Below, piece after piece: positions 33,877 to 46,500 of a stretch of 64,000 nucleotides of DNA. Origin of the DNA: Punica granatum (lineage: Eukaryota > Streptophyta > Magnoliopsida > Myrtales > Lythraceae); assembly GCF_007655135.1 (NCBI RefSeq), contig NC_045128.1, forward strand, positions 7,812,001-7,876,000, in the 5' to 3' direction. The notes under the pieces are model-generated. The model saw nothing but the letters and a program-made list of their open reading frames with translations. It did not search any database and was not told the origin of the DNA. The position numbers were made by a program, and so were the translations under genes. Numbering within the stretch: position 1 is the first letter of the stretch; each line of letters opens with the position of its first letter.

Positions 33877-34141
33877 ATGGCGGGGTTGCAGAGATCTGCA
33901 GAGGCTTTCAGGAGGCAGGGCTCCTCACTCCTCAGGCCTTGTGTGGGACGACAAGTTCCTCTCAGGGAAGCTCAACCAAGTGAACGACGGAGCCGGCAAT
34001 GAGGCCAACAAGCCGAAAGATCCCGACGGCAGGCAAGAACCGTCCCGCGATTCCGAGAAGCTGTCAAGGACTGCCCGCAGTCCTCTTCCCCCGATCGAGA
34101 CGGCGGCCCTGGAAAGGAACCACAACCACAACCACACTTGA
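33877..34141 (+). pseudogene. Small plant protein gene (At1g80180-like N-terminus), frameshifted
   Basis: ATG 33877 opens MAGLQRSAEAFRRQGSS, and another frame continues SGLVWDDKFLSGKLNQV. Together they match the N-terminus (MAGLQRS..SFRRQGSSG.VWDD) of a small plant family that includes the putative MAP-kinase substrate At1g80180, recalled from memory. The frame break coincides with a 7-bp tandem duplication, CTCCTCA twice at 33921-33934. The usual C-terminal part is not recognisable before the stop at about 34141. The gene lies just downstream of the receptor and upstream of duplicated block 2. Confidence 0.6.
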
Positions 34142-34347
34142 CGACCTCTTCTCCCAGAAAATGGTCAGTACCCATACATGCATCACATTTCTTTCCCTCA
34201 TTTTTTGCATTTTTCCCTGTTCTTTCCCTCACTTTCGCGTAAAGATGGAAACTTTACTCCATTTTCTCCACATTCGGCTCGCTGGGTCTCAGAAATCTCT
34301 CACCTTGTCCCCTGTTTTTCTTGGTTTGACAAAAGGAAATGCTCGAC

Positions 34348-35906
34348 TGTCGAGGGGGATTAGTACGACATACTAGTCAGCCTGGATTTATGGAAGTGTG
34401 GATGAGTATCAGGCAGTAGCCTTAAGCCTTGTCTGCGTTTCGGGATCTTGGAGTTCCTGCAAAGCTTTTGGCTGAGATGTGATAGTACTTTCGTTGTATT
34501 TTCAGTAGTTATTGTATACTTCAAATGCATTAACAGTCCCGTGGACTTAGTAGATTACGCCAATCATTTGCTAATCAGTTCAAAATGTTATGTTTTATTG
34601 AATGCATGACTCTGCATCATTAGCTTCCGTGCAACGGCTACTACTCCAGAAGCATCAGGTTCGCTCGCTGCTGCTCAAGTTTCTCAAAATCCGACTGTCG
34701 GGGAATGTCTCGGAAACGCTGATATCATCTACTCATAGGTCTTGTAAGAGGCTCCCGTGCTCCCCAATTTTCTCCTCATCGATTCCTTACTAGGCCTATA
34801 TCCAATAAAACGAAGCAAAAGGACATGATGAACTTGCACAAAAGTAGTTCGTCATTTCAATTGCCAATGAACTTATTGCACCGACACAATTATGTATGTT
34901 GGTGTGCAATCAGTCAGTTCATCGAATTGTTGTACCTTAAGGAAGGAATAATTCTTGTTTTAACATTTGATTGAGTTTCACTTTACCGTCTTTCATAGTA
35001 TTTCTGCTTTTTGTAATTAGCTGACGAATATGATAGGGTTGGTTTGGTTTCGGAATTAATATTTTATTCCACTCTATTTCATTTTATGCCAGAAGTATAT
35101 ATTATATGTATATAATATATATAAAAAATTATTATAATAATGATTAAGAAAAAGTGAATGTGAAAAATTATTATTTAATGAGATAAAGATATATATATAT
35201 ATATATATATATACGGGAATTTAGGTGAGATGTTGATTTATATGGCATTGCATGAAACCGATCCCCGAAGCCAAAGATACTGAACCAGATCTGGGTGAAA
35301 AATTTTGAAATGATTTTGGGCTGCCCGATCACTTTGATGTGGAACTTTACTGATACGTTTGGTTTTAGAATTAAGTAAAATTGAGTTTTAATTTTAATTG
35401 ATTTGTAATAATTGCGTTGTTGAATTATGAGAAAAAGTATAAAAAAGTAATGAATAGTTAGAAAAAATAATGAATAGTTGAGAGAATTTAGTATTAAAAA
35501 TTAAATTAAACAATTAAAAAATTGAAGAAATGGGAAAAAGTAATAATTGTGTCGTTGATTTTTGTTATGTAGTGAGTAAAGTTAAAATTTTAAAAATATA
35601 ATTCACAAATCAAATAGAGTGTACAATTACCTGTAACTGCTGGAAAATTCTATAGTGCAATCACCAAAAGTGAAGGCACTGTGCAATAAAGAAATTTACT
35701 AACTCAATTTAAGTAATATTTGCGAAATCCATATTTCTTATTGCTTGATAATGTTGGGAGAATATACAAGAAATCGAACTAACTGCTCGCACGTAATTTA
35801 CTGATGATCCTTGTGATAAGTTATTGAAAATCAAAAGGATTTACTTAAATGTTCAACTAATGTACTCAATCCTGAGGAATTCATTTAGGAGACATGAAAC
35901 AATTAT
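34348..35906. repeat. Duplicated block of about 1.56 kb, copy 2
   Basis: Copy of 21829-23384, beginning TGTCGAGGGGGATTAGTACG and ending CATTTAGGAGACATGAAACA. It is not attached to an RBM22-like coding region. It has a 4-bp CTCG insertion (about 34665) and a longer TA repeat (about 35190-35212) relative to copy 1. Same orientation, about 12.5 kb apart. Confidence 0.95.
35353..35621. mobile_element. MITE-like element within duplicated block, copy 2
   Basis: Corresponds to 22820-23096; copied as part of the larger block, not an independent insertion. Slightly shorter owing to loss of one AAATTAAAATT-type repeat near its right end. Confidence 0.55.
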
Positions 35907-38037
35907 TTTCAAAGTATACGCCGCTTGTCGGCGTTCTTTTTCTAACATATTGTCGCTTTTTTGCATGCCCAAGGCTTCTTGGCCACATAGAATTATACAT
36001 TATGTTTTACGGAAACAAATAAAAAAAAGAAAAGAAAACTCAAAAGACCACTAGGTGTATATGATTATATAATTGTGCGTGCGTACGTACGCACATATTC
36101 TATCTTCCGGTCATAATCTATTCATATGATTGGTGTATAGATTACACAATAGAGAGGAGCATATTTTCCTTTCCTAATTTATCTGATTAAAAAGTGCCGG
36201 TCGATCGATTAACTAACAAATCATTTCTTAAGTTCAATACCGCCGCAACAGACCATGACAAGTGTCAAATTAATTAATCACAGGCAAGTAGATCTTGCTG
36301 ATGATCTGAACTCGGAATATTATCTAGGTTTCATTATTCTCAACTAAACTCGATATTAAATTACGTAGACAACTATTAATATGTGATCGGCAATGGCTCC
36401 ATCAACCGTCCATGCATAGGCAAGTAGTACCATCCTTATCTAGTAAAATAAATATGTCGATAGTCGGCTAAGTAACGACGTCTTTCTAAAATATTGTCTC
36501 CTCAGAATATAGGGAGGAAAAAGAGTGACGTGCATCAACCCATTTATTTATTCTAAACCTTAAGAGTTTTGCACCACTCTCCTATTCAAGTGGAGGCACA
36601 AATTGCCAATGAATGTCTCTTTTTTTTTTTTTTCAATTTTAAGTTAATTGTGACTATATGCTAATTAAAGACCATTATTCAAGGGAGGCTGATTGTGACG
36701 ACTGAATGCATAATCTTATTACATGTCAATACCAGCATCATCCCCACCTATGTGTAATTTATCTATGAGGATTATTCCTATCCCTTCGTTTTTCTCTCTC
36801 TTAGATGCAGGGCATACAAATTTCATGTCACTTTTTAATTTATTTATTTATCCTTTTTATATTTTACTTATTATGTTTACGATAATAAATAGCTTAGTAG
36901 AGTGATGAATGTACCTGAAGCTTTTCTTCATTTTCAAAAGACCAATATAAAACAAGTTCTATTTGTTTGTCGATGCATGATGAGTCTTTGCCTAGGTTGT
37001 ATAATGAACTAACTAATGAAGCCTAAAACATTCTCGGTACAGCGTAAGGATTCGAGAGCAAGCTTCCGTTTCTTTGTTTTTTCACATCGGAATGTTATGC
37101 CGACGAAGTGTCTTTTGCATCGTTTGACTGGACTCCCTTATACCCATGGACACATGATTAACATATATAGTTTCTGTTAATTTGATTGTTATGGTATAAG
37201 GATCTAGTTTGTTGTGTTAGAACCTAATCAGACCTAATAATCCCAACTACATATTAGTTAGGCTTTCCCCTTAGTAGTATAGTTGAACGGTCAGTGTCAT
37301 ACACCTATATAAATGTGTCTACATTAATTCTTTTATAGCGGTCGCACTATTATAAAATATGGAGCTCAAAGTATAGTATTATCTACATTTCAGAATTTTG
37401 CATATCACCTTTCAACGTCTCCAGACAAATTTTAATGCCCCATTTTTCGTTCGATATAATTGTATGTCAACCTGATTCTTCACTTATTACGGCCACTAAT
37501 AGAATACATAACTCTTGATGAAACAATAAAATGTCCACTTTCAACTCCTTCGAAATTTTTTTTTACACTTATTATTTCATTATATTAGGTACATGGACCT
37601 CTCTTGTAATCGAAAAAAATTTACACGTTTCAGCCACAAAAGAATAATGTACAACCAACGTGGATTAAGTGCTTCATATAATTCAACACCTCTTACTTTT
37701 AAGTAAAATCTCAAGTTCTAATTTTATAAATAGATAAAATTCAGAATCAAGAGAGTTTTACTTTAGTCCAACTCTAATTTAGTAGTTGGAACTTATTGCA
37801 GTTCTAGATATCATATTAGTAGTTGAAACTTATTGCACTTCTAGTTATAATCTAAAAAGAAAGAGTAATTCACAAAAACATTTGCAAGCTGCCATCAATG
37901 TATAATTCCATGATCCTTCAAATGGTGGAATATTTCATGATTTGGTCATCATTAAGCAAAATACACGACAAATGATTATTCTCACGTATAAGGCACGTAT
38001 ATAACTAATTAGTATCTATCAATTATATGGCTAAGAA
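35907..38037. other. AT-rich intergenic DNA, no gene seen
   Basis: Frames of up to about 75 codons occur but have no recognisable domains. At about 37560-37610, ATTATTTCATTATATTA and ACATGGACCTCTCTTGTAA resemble the 3' tail of the SINE-like element at 38038-38190. A 14-bp palindrome TGCGTACGTACGCA lies near 36079. Confidence 0.5.
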
Positions 38038-38190
38038 ATCAAAAAAAGATGTAGTGCAGTAGCGTATGTTCTCGCTTGGTAACCAAAAGGTCCCACATTC
38101 GATATTTGGTGGGACTATTCATGCTCTTTTATTATTTATTATGATTTTGTTTCATTATATTATAATCATGGACCTCTTTTTGTAAAAAAA
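38038..38190 (+). mobile_element. SINE-like element
   Basis: AAAAAAAGATGTAGTGCAGT, AGCGTATGTTCTCGCTTGGT, CCCACATTCGATATTTGGTG and GGGACTATTC parallel the minus-strand element at 28400-28533. An AT-rich tail with ATCATGGACCTC and a final A-run follows. The tRNA-like A and B boxes are degenerate. Confidence 0.5.
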
Positions 38191-39427
38191 TAATTATATG
38201 GCTGAGAAAAGATTATGAGCTTACCAGCCCCACCAGCTGTGGTGGTTTGCCCTCTTATCATCAGTCTCTTTTTGTATACACGTGCCTAATAGAAACAAGG
38301 TCTTGTACTGAAATAATTGGAGCCACTCACATTGGGTGAGATCCATGGGAATTAAACTAAAGAGTATTTTTAGTTGGTGGAAATTGTATTGGAGCCACTT
38401 TTCGCTATTTGGGTCAGCAATGACAGGATTGGATGGTGGACCCCTTTTTTTTCATTATTGTTTTCTTCCATTACGCAATTTTTGTTGATGAACAGACATG
38501 ACGGATTGCACCAATAAATCAATTATAAGGTCGTGCAAATTCGACCGGGTGGTTAAGTGGACACAATTGATCATGGAGATATTTAGATTATAAAATTTTA
38601 TTGGATACAAAGACATAAGAATTTACCCCTGGAGTAATCTTTGGATCGAGCACGGGCGACTTTCATTTGACCTACACAAAGAGATGGACTAAGTGATCGA
38701 GGTGCGTATATGCTAGCTTGAACACTAACTCTAGTTGTCCATCATCTAGGAGTTACTGTAATACCAATTATCGTGGCAACATGGGACAAATCACTAAGAT
38801 AGAGCACTGACGTTAATATAATATAATTGCCAAAGTTATGGTAGTTCAAATATAGATATGGCAGCATTTAATTGGTTGGCACCAGGTTAAGATTAGGTTC
38901 TAACTCATTCAGAGCCCTATACTTTTTAGCTTATCCAACATACATATGTTTGACTAACATTTGGCCAATATGTGTATATATATATACATATATATATATG
39001 ACGCCAAAATTTGGTCGGATTAAGGAAAGAGACCCCGTGAAGAAATGCAATCTCCTCATGACAAGTCGAACGGCCCCGAAATTCCCTAGTTATTGTTTCC
39101 TTCTTAATGGATCGCATGATATTTGATCAAAAGTAATGATGAGGGAATTTTTTCAGCTTTATCTGATATTTAGATTAATGATCCAGCAAAAAAGATATTT
39201 TTAGATTAATTAATTAGACATGCATATATATATATATATATATATATATTCAAAATCATGCCTCTTCCAACATATGCAAATCCTAAGGAACCTGAGTCGA
39301 GGTCCATACTCCATAGCCTCCACAAGGTGCTTTATCCCTTTCCATGTTTTATTATTATTTTATTATTGTCTTATTTTGAATTTTTGCTAAATAATATATG
39401 TAACGTTATAACAGGATACTAAAAAGA
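38191..39427. other. AT-rich intergenic DNA, no gene seen
   Basis: Contains TA repeats at about 38976-38998 and 39223-39249. A stretch at 38526-38740 with GACCGGGTGGTTAAGTGG looks SINE-like but has no second copy in the window. Confidence 0.4.
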
Positions 39428-39841
39428 ATAAATTACACTGGTAATTCAAAAGGTTTTATAAATATTTTAATATGATATAAATTTTTTTTATTATTTAATT
39501 GTATAAAATATTTTAAAGTTATTTCAGTATAGTACAAATTGTCATCTCATCATTAACGCAGTCAAGCCGTCCTTTACAAGATCATAAATTTTGCACCATC
39601 ATGTAATTTACGTAAAACATTTTATACTACTAAGTTACAATTTCAAAACATTTTGCACCATCATATAACGTCCCATAAAAATTAGTTTTGCACAATCAGC
39701 GTTGACTTGACGGCATCAGTGGTGAGATGATGATTTGTACTATACTAAAACAACTTTGAAACATTTTGTACCATCAAGTAACAAAAAAAATTTATACTAT
39801 ATATTTGTAAAACTCTTTGAACCACCAGTGCAATTTACTCT
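39428..39841. mobile_element. Foldback MITE 1
   Basis: The left arm AATAAATTACACTGGTAATT ... TTTCAGTATAGTACAAATTG pairs with the right arm ending ACCAGTGCAATTTACTCTAT. The inverted repeats extend about 150 bp each, with imperfect pairing. Total length is about 414 bp, non-coding. Both arms contain TATAAATTTTTTTT-type and TAGTACAAAT segments. Confidence 0.85.
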
Positions 39842-40740
39842 ATTAAAAAATAATCTCCACATAGTTTTCGTTACGCAGCTGCCTATTTATGATTGGATGA
39901 GATTAAGTTTCCACGTCAGCCTCACAAGAGGATATGCTTCGAATATTATATGTCAGTACAGCTACGAATAAATTATACATTTACAATTTTTTCCATTTAC
40001 TATATTACTTTTCTTTTTATCTTTTTTGTCGACACTTTCTGTCTATTTCTTTTTCTTTTGGGTGAATTTTTTTATTTTATAAATCTCTGGATCAGGCGTC
40101 TCCATACGTTCTTTCTTCGTCCCCAGATGTATTATTATGAGCCCTGCAGGTTGTTTCCATGCAATTATTGGAGCCTTGATGCTCGTTGATAGTCCAAAAG
40201 GAGGAGAGAAACACTACATGCATGAAATAAATCATATAAGTAGCAAAATAAAAACAATCGCAGTTAATTGCATTCCATTTCGAATATAGTAATGACCAGC
40301 CCATATGAAAAACATCATATGTTTTACGTGACATTGTTGCTACATGGGATCCTAAAAAATATGACACTTTAGAGAGGGAAGAAGACTTCCGATAACTTAC
40401 TATTTAATCAATAAATAGTGACGGTACGATGATTCTCCCAGCATATTGATTGAGTACTCAAGGAAATATCTATGCAGTTAATTCTCCTTTCAAGCCAAAA
40501 AAAAAATATCATTGGTCACCTCTTCGCAAAGAAGATATTTACATTTTTTTTTGGGTTAAACAATGCATGCATAATTTACGTATACACACTTATTTGCACT
40601 TTTCCTTTTCCTTTTGTTGGAATGGTATTTACTTACTTTACAATGTTATATATCCGATAAGGTTGAAATCAATTCAAGATTACGTATTTTGGGAAGAAAA
40701 GAAAGAGAGAGACCATATAAACTTCTAATTATTATTATTA
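39842..40740. other. AT-rich intergenic DNA, no gene seen
   Basis: Only short frames with biased composition; nothing recognised. Confidence 0.4.
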
Positions 40741-41173
40741 GAAAAAATTACGCCATATATCTCATGATTTCACCAAATTTTCAAATCTATCGTATACTTT
40801 AAAAATTACCAAAAATATCACATTATTTACATTTGGTTCCAAATCTATTCCACCGTTATATCTTCCGTCAACATTTAACGGTGTTGCCAACATAAAACAT
40901 AAGTGGGCTCATTCTTACCACTGTGGCCCTTTACCCGTGATAGATTTAAGAAAAAAATTAAAACTATGAGATAAATTTGAGAAAAAATTAAAATCATGAA
41001 TAGATTTGAAAAAAATTATGGGATAGGTTTGGAACCTACTTACGTTTCATTAATAGATAAATTGGTAGCGAGATAGATTTGGAACCAAATGTAAAATTAT
41101 GGAATATTTTGGGTAATTTTTAAAGTATATAATTGAATTGGATGAAACTATAGAATATATGGGTAATAATCCC
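40741..41173. mobile_element. Foldback MITE 2
   Basis: Left arm ATTACGCCATATATCTCATG ... ACATTTGGTTCCAAATCTAT is the imperfect reverse complement of the right arm ATAGATTTGGAACCAAATGT ... CTATAGAATATATGGGTAAT. TACTTTAAAAATTACC occurs in both arms as complements. Arms are about 110 bp or more, in a total of about 430 bp. A different family from MITE 1 by sequence. Confidence 0.85.
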
Positions 41174-42830
41174 TTACCATAGGAACATGACATGCAGAGA
41201 TTATAAACGCATGGGACGGAATACATCGATCAATCTATTATTTGTGTATTATTGTCTGCCCATGTATTCCTGTCCGAATTATTTCCACGGTTGTCTGAAT
41301 TTTCAAAATTCTTTTGGTTTCTTCTCCGCATATATTATATTAATTCAGCATATTGGTATTAATTTCTATTGGAATAGAAAAATTCACCTTTGGATCTACC
41401 AGAACCAGAATGACGTATATTAATGGCTACTTTGTATCGCATGGTTTATCGTTTGACCTGAATCCGTCAACAGTTCTCACCATTCATATAAAATGCAAGC
41501 AGGAGAGACATGATTTTAGACCAGCTAAATTAATATGACTGGTGAATTTAATTTCCAAATTTGGAACATATATATATTTCACAGTATTTTTCGAAGTTTC
41601 TTTTCTCCCCCTTTTTTTTTAATGTGTGGACGAATACGCTAAATGATTTGATATTGATTGATGACATGAGTCTCAGTCTTTGAAAATTTGCTGCTATTAC
41701 ATAAAATAATAGAGTTGAATTACATGAACGGCGGGTTTGGAAATTTTTGTCTTTAGTTTTGTTTGGCTGATGAAAGAGAAATAATTTGCCCTTTCTTGCA
41801 AGTTACATATATCTGAGAGATTATTATTATTTAGAAAAGAATATATATTATTATATGTGAACTAATGGTTTGAAGCCAATCCCCTAATCTCACCAATAAG
41901 AGAATTGGATAATTGTTTTTCTCTTCTTCCTCTTCTCTTAATTGTTTGCTTTTTCAAATTTTTGGTCAATTGTTAATTTTATAAAATAATATTCTTCGCA
42001 AGTATAGTGCTGAAAGCGTGAGACGAATGAACACGAGATTTCCAGAATGCCTTTCTTGACCACACGGCATGTTGGAGACGAATGGACCATGTCATAGCCC
42101 CTCGAGCAATCAGCACTCCGAGCTTACGATGTTCATCGAGGTGATGAACGCACATATATACTAATTAAGATTGCTTGTCAGCTATTGATGCACAAAACGA
42201 TCTTTTTCTTTTTTTCATTTGCGATGCACAAAACAATCTTTCTTTTTGTTATTGGAATTTATTCATTACGTAAGTACATAATACTTTCTTTTGATAATAA
42301 TCACGTCATAACTTCATTTATACATCTGATTAACTTCTCACTGTGCGTTTTTAGACTCATATTAAAGGTCGATTGCATCTATAAATTCCCTAGACCATCC
42401 TTCTTTTACCTAAAAAAAAAGAAAATACGTATTCAATTTCAGCATCTGCACGCATATTAAATCAAAATTCAGCAAAAATATAATCAAACTTATTTTTCCA
42501 TCCTAAATAGAAGCGCATGAACTCATAAGTGATGCATATGGAAACATAAAATAAAAGAGAATGAGAGTGAATTGGTGGGAATTGAATACGAAACGTCTGG
42601 TTCCAATCGAGTTAAAAAAAGTACTAGAAGATACTGCAGAAATCCTTGTTGAAGTGAATTTAATTTTACTTATTTGAAAAAAAAAGATTTTTTTTTTTTT
42701 GGGAAGAAAGAAGGGTCAATGAGTTACCAATGGAGGAGGAAAGGAATATAATGATTGGCACATTCCACACGCGCTTAATTGGTAATAAGGTAAATGAAAC
42801 AGAAAAGGCGACAGCTTTATGAGCTATGGC
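41174..42830. other. AT-rich intergenic DNA, no gene seen
   Basis: No recognisable coding or repeat structure. The right end should include the distal promoter of the TBC gene. Confidence 0.4.
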
Positions 42831-43555
42831 TGCCTCTCTCTCACCTCACCTTCTTCATCTCTCTCTCTCGCTCTCTCTCTCTCTGCGTCTCCGCAGGCAC
42901 CGTAGCATAGGAACAATACAAACAAGAGTCGTCTCTCATTGTTTCTTCTCTTCTCTTTCCTTCACACAGTTCCACAGGCAATAACAAAAAGGAGAATTTC
43001 TATGGAAGCTGGAAATTTTATGGAAACATCCCCATTCCCCATCATTCAATCCTTCATGTAATTCTCTCTCTCTCTCTCTCTCTACCCACCAAACCTTCTT
43101 GCCTATCTCTTCTTCCCCACCTTTCCTGTCTGCAAATTTCTGCTTCCCATTCCCAGCCTCCATCTCTCTGTCTCTCTGTGTGGACCTTCTTTGGCTCAGA
43201 TTGATCACGGGTATGCTTAAATTTCACGGATTTCTTGTTCTGTATGCAGAAACCCATGTGGGTTTTATGTCAATCAATCTGATAACATTGACTGAGGTTT
43301 TGGGTTCTCTGATGCACTTCTCTTGCCACAAACTGACTTGCAAAAATGGGAACTTTAGCTCTCTCTGTCCCTCTCTGACAATCTCAATACGGTTTTTTTT
43401 TGTTTGATTAACTGAGCTCCAGACCAAGATCTTGGTGGACGTCTTACGGTTCTGATTTATTAGTGTCGGTGGAATTCGAGTGAATTGATGTTCTTTCACT
43501 GGGACATTTTTGGCCTATATGATGCGAAATTTCTCCTCCTGCCACTGCAGATTGG
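42831..43555 (+). promoter_or_regulatory. CT-rich leader region of the TBC Rab-GAP gene
   Basis: CTCTCTC tracts occur at about 42835, 42860-42885 and 43064-43082, typical of plant 5' leaders and GAGA-type promoter elements. GCCACTGCAG directly before 43551 is a good 3' splice site, so the 5' UTR probably contains an intron ending at 43550, five bases before the ATG. The exact transcription start cannot be placed. Confidence 0.5.
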
Positions 43556-46500
43556 ATGTCTGACGGTACGGCTGCGTCAGCACTGCGGCCGGCGGAGCTG
43601 CCTGAGTCATCGCCGACGGTGGATGGCACGCACCGGTTTGGTGACTTGAGGAGCGTGCAGTGGCGTATCGGTCTTGGGGTATTGCCCTCCTCACCGTCTG
43701 CTTCTACCGATGAGCTCCGTCGGGTCACGGCTGATTCTCGGAGACGGTATGGTTGCACTTCATTTCATTTCGAGCTGACAATTTAGCGGTTTTGGTTTGT
43801 CTGTGATTCTGAGTAGTGTTATAACTTTGTCAGTTATGCGGGTTTGCGAAGACGGCTCCTTATTGACCCTCATACTTCCAAAGATGGAAGTAACTCGCCT
43901 AATCTTGCGGTCGACAACCCGCTGTCACAAAACCCAGGTTATTTTTTGGCTACATTTGATCTCACCTGTTGAAATTTATTGATGCATCTTCTTTCTTTCC
44001 CTTCCTGGTCGAAGAAAACAAAACTTCCAAAGAATGTGTGATCTGAAAGATTGACATTATAACACTGGCTATTAAAAGGCTGCTGCAGAACTCTCAGTGT
44101 AACAATCAGATTATTCTACGTGTCATGTCTTGAATCCATCACTTGGCTTGAAGGAAACGAGTCATTACGAATTTCCCATGACTCAGCTTACAAGCAAGGA
44201 ATCAGCAATCCTCTCCTACAGTTGAGAAAAGTGATGGTTCTTACTTCTAACCTGCCTTTTTTCTATTGCAGAGAGCAGGTGGGGTCGCTTCTTTCGAAAT
44301 GCTGAGCTGGAGAAAATGGTTGATCAAGATCTGTTGCGCTTGTATCCCGAGGATGGAAGTTATTTCCAGACACCCGGATGCCAAGGCATGCTAAGAAGAA
44401 TCTTGTTGCTGTGGTGCCTTAGACATCCCAACTATGGGTACAGACAAGGTAAATGTGAATTCTTTATTTGCGAGAATTCAGTATTGTCATTGGCTATTTT
44501 ATTGCTTCACTATTGGCACAGGCTTTCCAAATATGTTTTAAATGCTATATTGGCCTCGTGATCTGTTATCAGTAGAGCATGGGTGGTTTTAACTGATTCA
44601 TTGTCCTGTCTATTTTATTGACTGCTGCCAAATAATTCCAGAGCGTCCCTAAACAAAACCATGTGTGATTGGGTGGTAATATCTGGTTGAACGAAACTTA
44701 TCAGGTGCTCCTAAAGCTTCAAGTGATTTGGTGCTTTAAGCCAATCGAAATTGAGAGATCGAGTGGAACCAGAGTAGCTCCTTTTGACTGAGCAAACCGA
44801 TCCTCATGGATTTGAGCATGCAAAATTTTGTCCCTCTCGGAGTTAGCTTTTGATCTCCACTACATTTATGTGCCAATGAATAAACTCAAATGGATGGTTG
44901 GTGTTGCCATTTGCTGTTTTTTGCAGGAATGCATGAACTGTTGGCACCTCTGATTTATGTCCTCCAAGTTGACATTAACCGCCTTTCCCAAGTTCGGAAG
45001 CTTTATGAGGATTACTTTACCGACAAGTTCGATGAGTTATCAGTTCACGAAAGCGACTTCACCTATAACTTTGATTACAAAAGATTCTCAAATGCAATGG
45101 AGAGCTCCGCGAGCTCCCATGGGAACATAGTCAAAGCTAGGAGTCTTGATGACCTTGATCCTGATGTGCAGAAAATTGTACTTTTAAGCGACCCTTATGG
45201 AGCTGAAGGTGAACTGGGCATCGTGTTATCTGAGAAGTTCATGGAACATGATGCTTACTCTATGTTTGAGGCACTGATGAGTGGGGTCAATGGCTCAATT
45301 GCCATGGCAGATTTCTTCTCACATTTGCCTGCAGATGGGAACAATAACAGCTCACCACCTGTGATCGAGGCTTCTGCTGCATTATACCATCTGCTTTCTG
45401 TCGTCGATTTGCCTCTGCATACTCACCTCACTGAGCTGGGAGTGGAACCACAGTACTTTTGTCTTCGTTGGCTTCGGGTGTTATTTGGACGCGAGTTTGC
45501 ACTTCTTGACCTTTTGGTGATATGGGATGAGATTTTTGCTCAAGACAATGGTAAAATTGATTCACAGAGTGCAGATAGCTTTGCAATTTTTGGTTCAGCT
45601 CGAGGAGCATTTATTGCTGCCATGGCTGTTTCTATGATACTTTACTTGAGACCCTCCCTGCTTGGAGCTGAATTGGCAACTTCTGCTCTTCAGAGATTGC
45701 TGAACTTTCCACAGAATGTAGATCTGAAGAAACTAATTCAGAGGGCAAAATCCTTGCAGGTGCTTGCTCTTGATGCTTCTCGCAGTTTACTGATGGCTCC
45801 TCTGATGGTCGGGGCGTTTAACCAAACAAAACCGATTATGAGAGGTCATAGCTTGTCCTCTGATTCGATATCACCAAAGAGCCCTCTGAGCTTAGTGCCT
45901 GATAGTTACTGGGAGGAGAGATGGAGAATTTGGCACAAGGAAGAAGAGAAAATTGAACAAAGTAATTCAGAGAAACGAGTCTCAATCCCAACTAAGAAAA
46001 AGGGTTGGACAGAGAAAGTAAGAGCCAGTCTCACTAGAACAGAATCCGACCCTTCGGCAAAAGCCAAGAATGTGAGGAAGGTTCCTACGGCACCTGTAAG
46101 GCGAAGTTTGTTAGAAGATCTGTCGCGGCAACTGGGGTCTGATGAAGGTATTCAGGATATTATTCCCGGAGACGGAAAATATTCGAGTGAGGATACTGCG
46201 AGTGAGGAGGATTCTTCGGTATCATCCAACCCATCAAGTCCCCTTAGTGGGAGTTTTAACAGTGCAAAGTCAAATGCACCCCCGGCAGAGCATGAAGACT
46301 GTCGGCAATCTACAGTTGGAGATTCTTCTCTTCCTGTTTCTGATGTTCCAGAGGAGTCCTCTAGAGCAATGGCCTCGAACAAGGATTCTGTGGATAAACT
46401 AGAGAAGGATGCCAAGGAGCAGAAGCCGTTATTTGGTAAGTTCCAGTGGCTGTGGAAGTTTGGAAGGGGTCATGCTTCTGAGGAGACTTCTGATAGAGTA

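Noticed and set aside
36070..36095. GTACGTAC palindrome
   Set aside because: Short, alternating and isolated; no supporting context for a regulatory site.
42936..43257. Glu/Arg-rich minus-strand frames
   Set aside because: Produced by CT repeats in the 5' leader of the TBC gene.
43224..43758. Minus-strand frames of 91-104 codons over the start of the TBC gene
   Set aside because: Antisense shadows of the leader and first coding exon.
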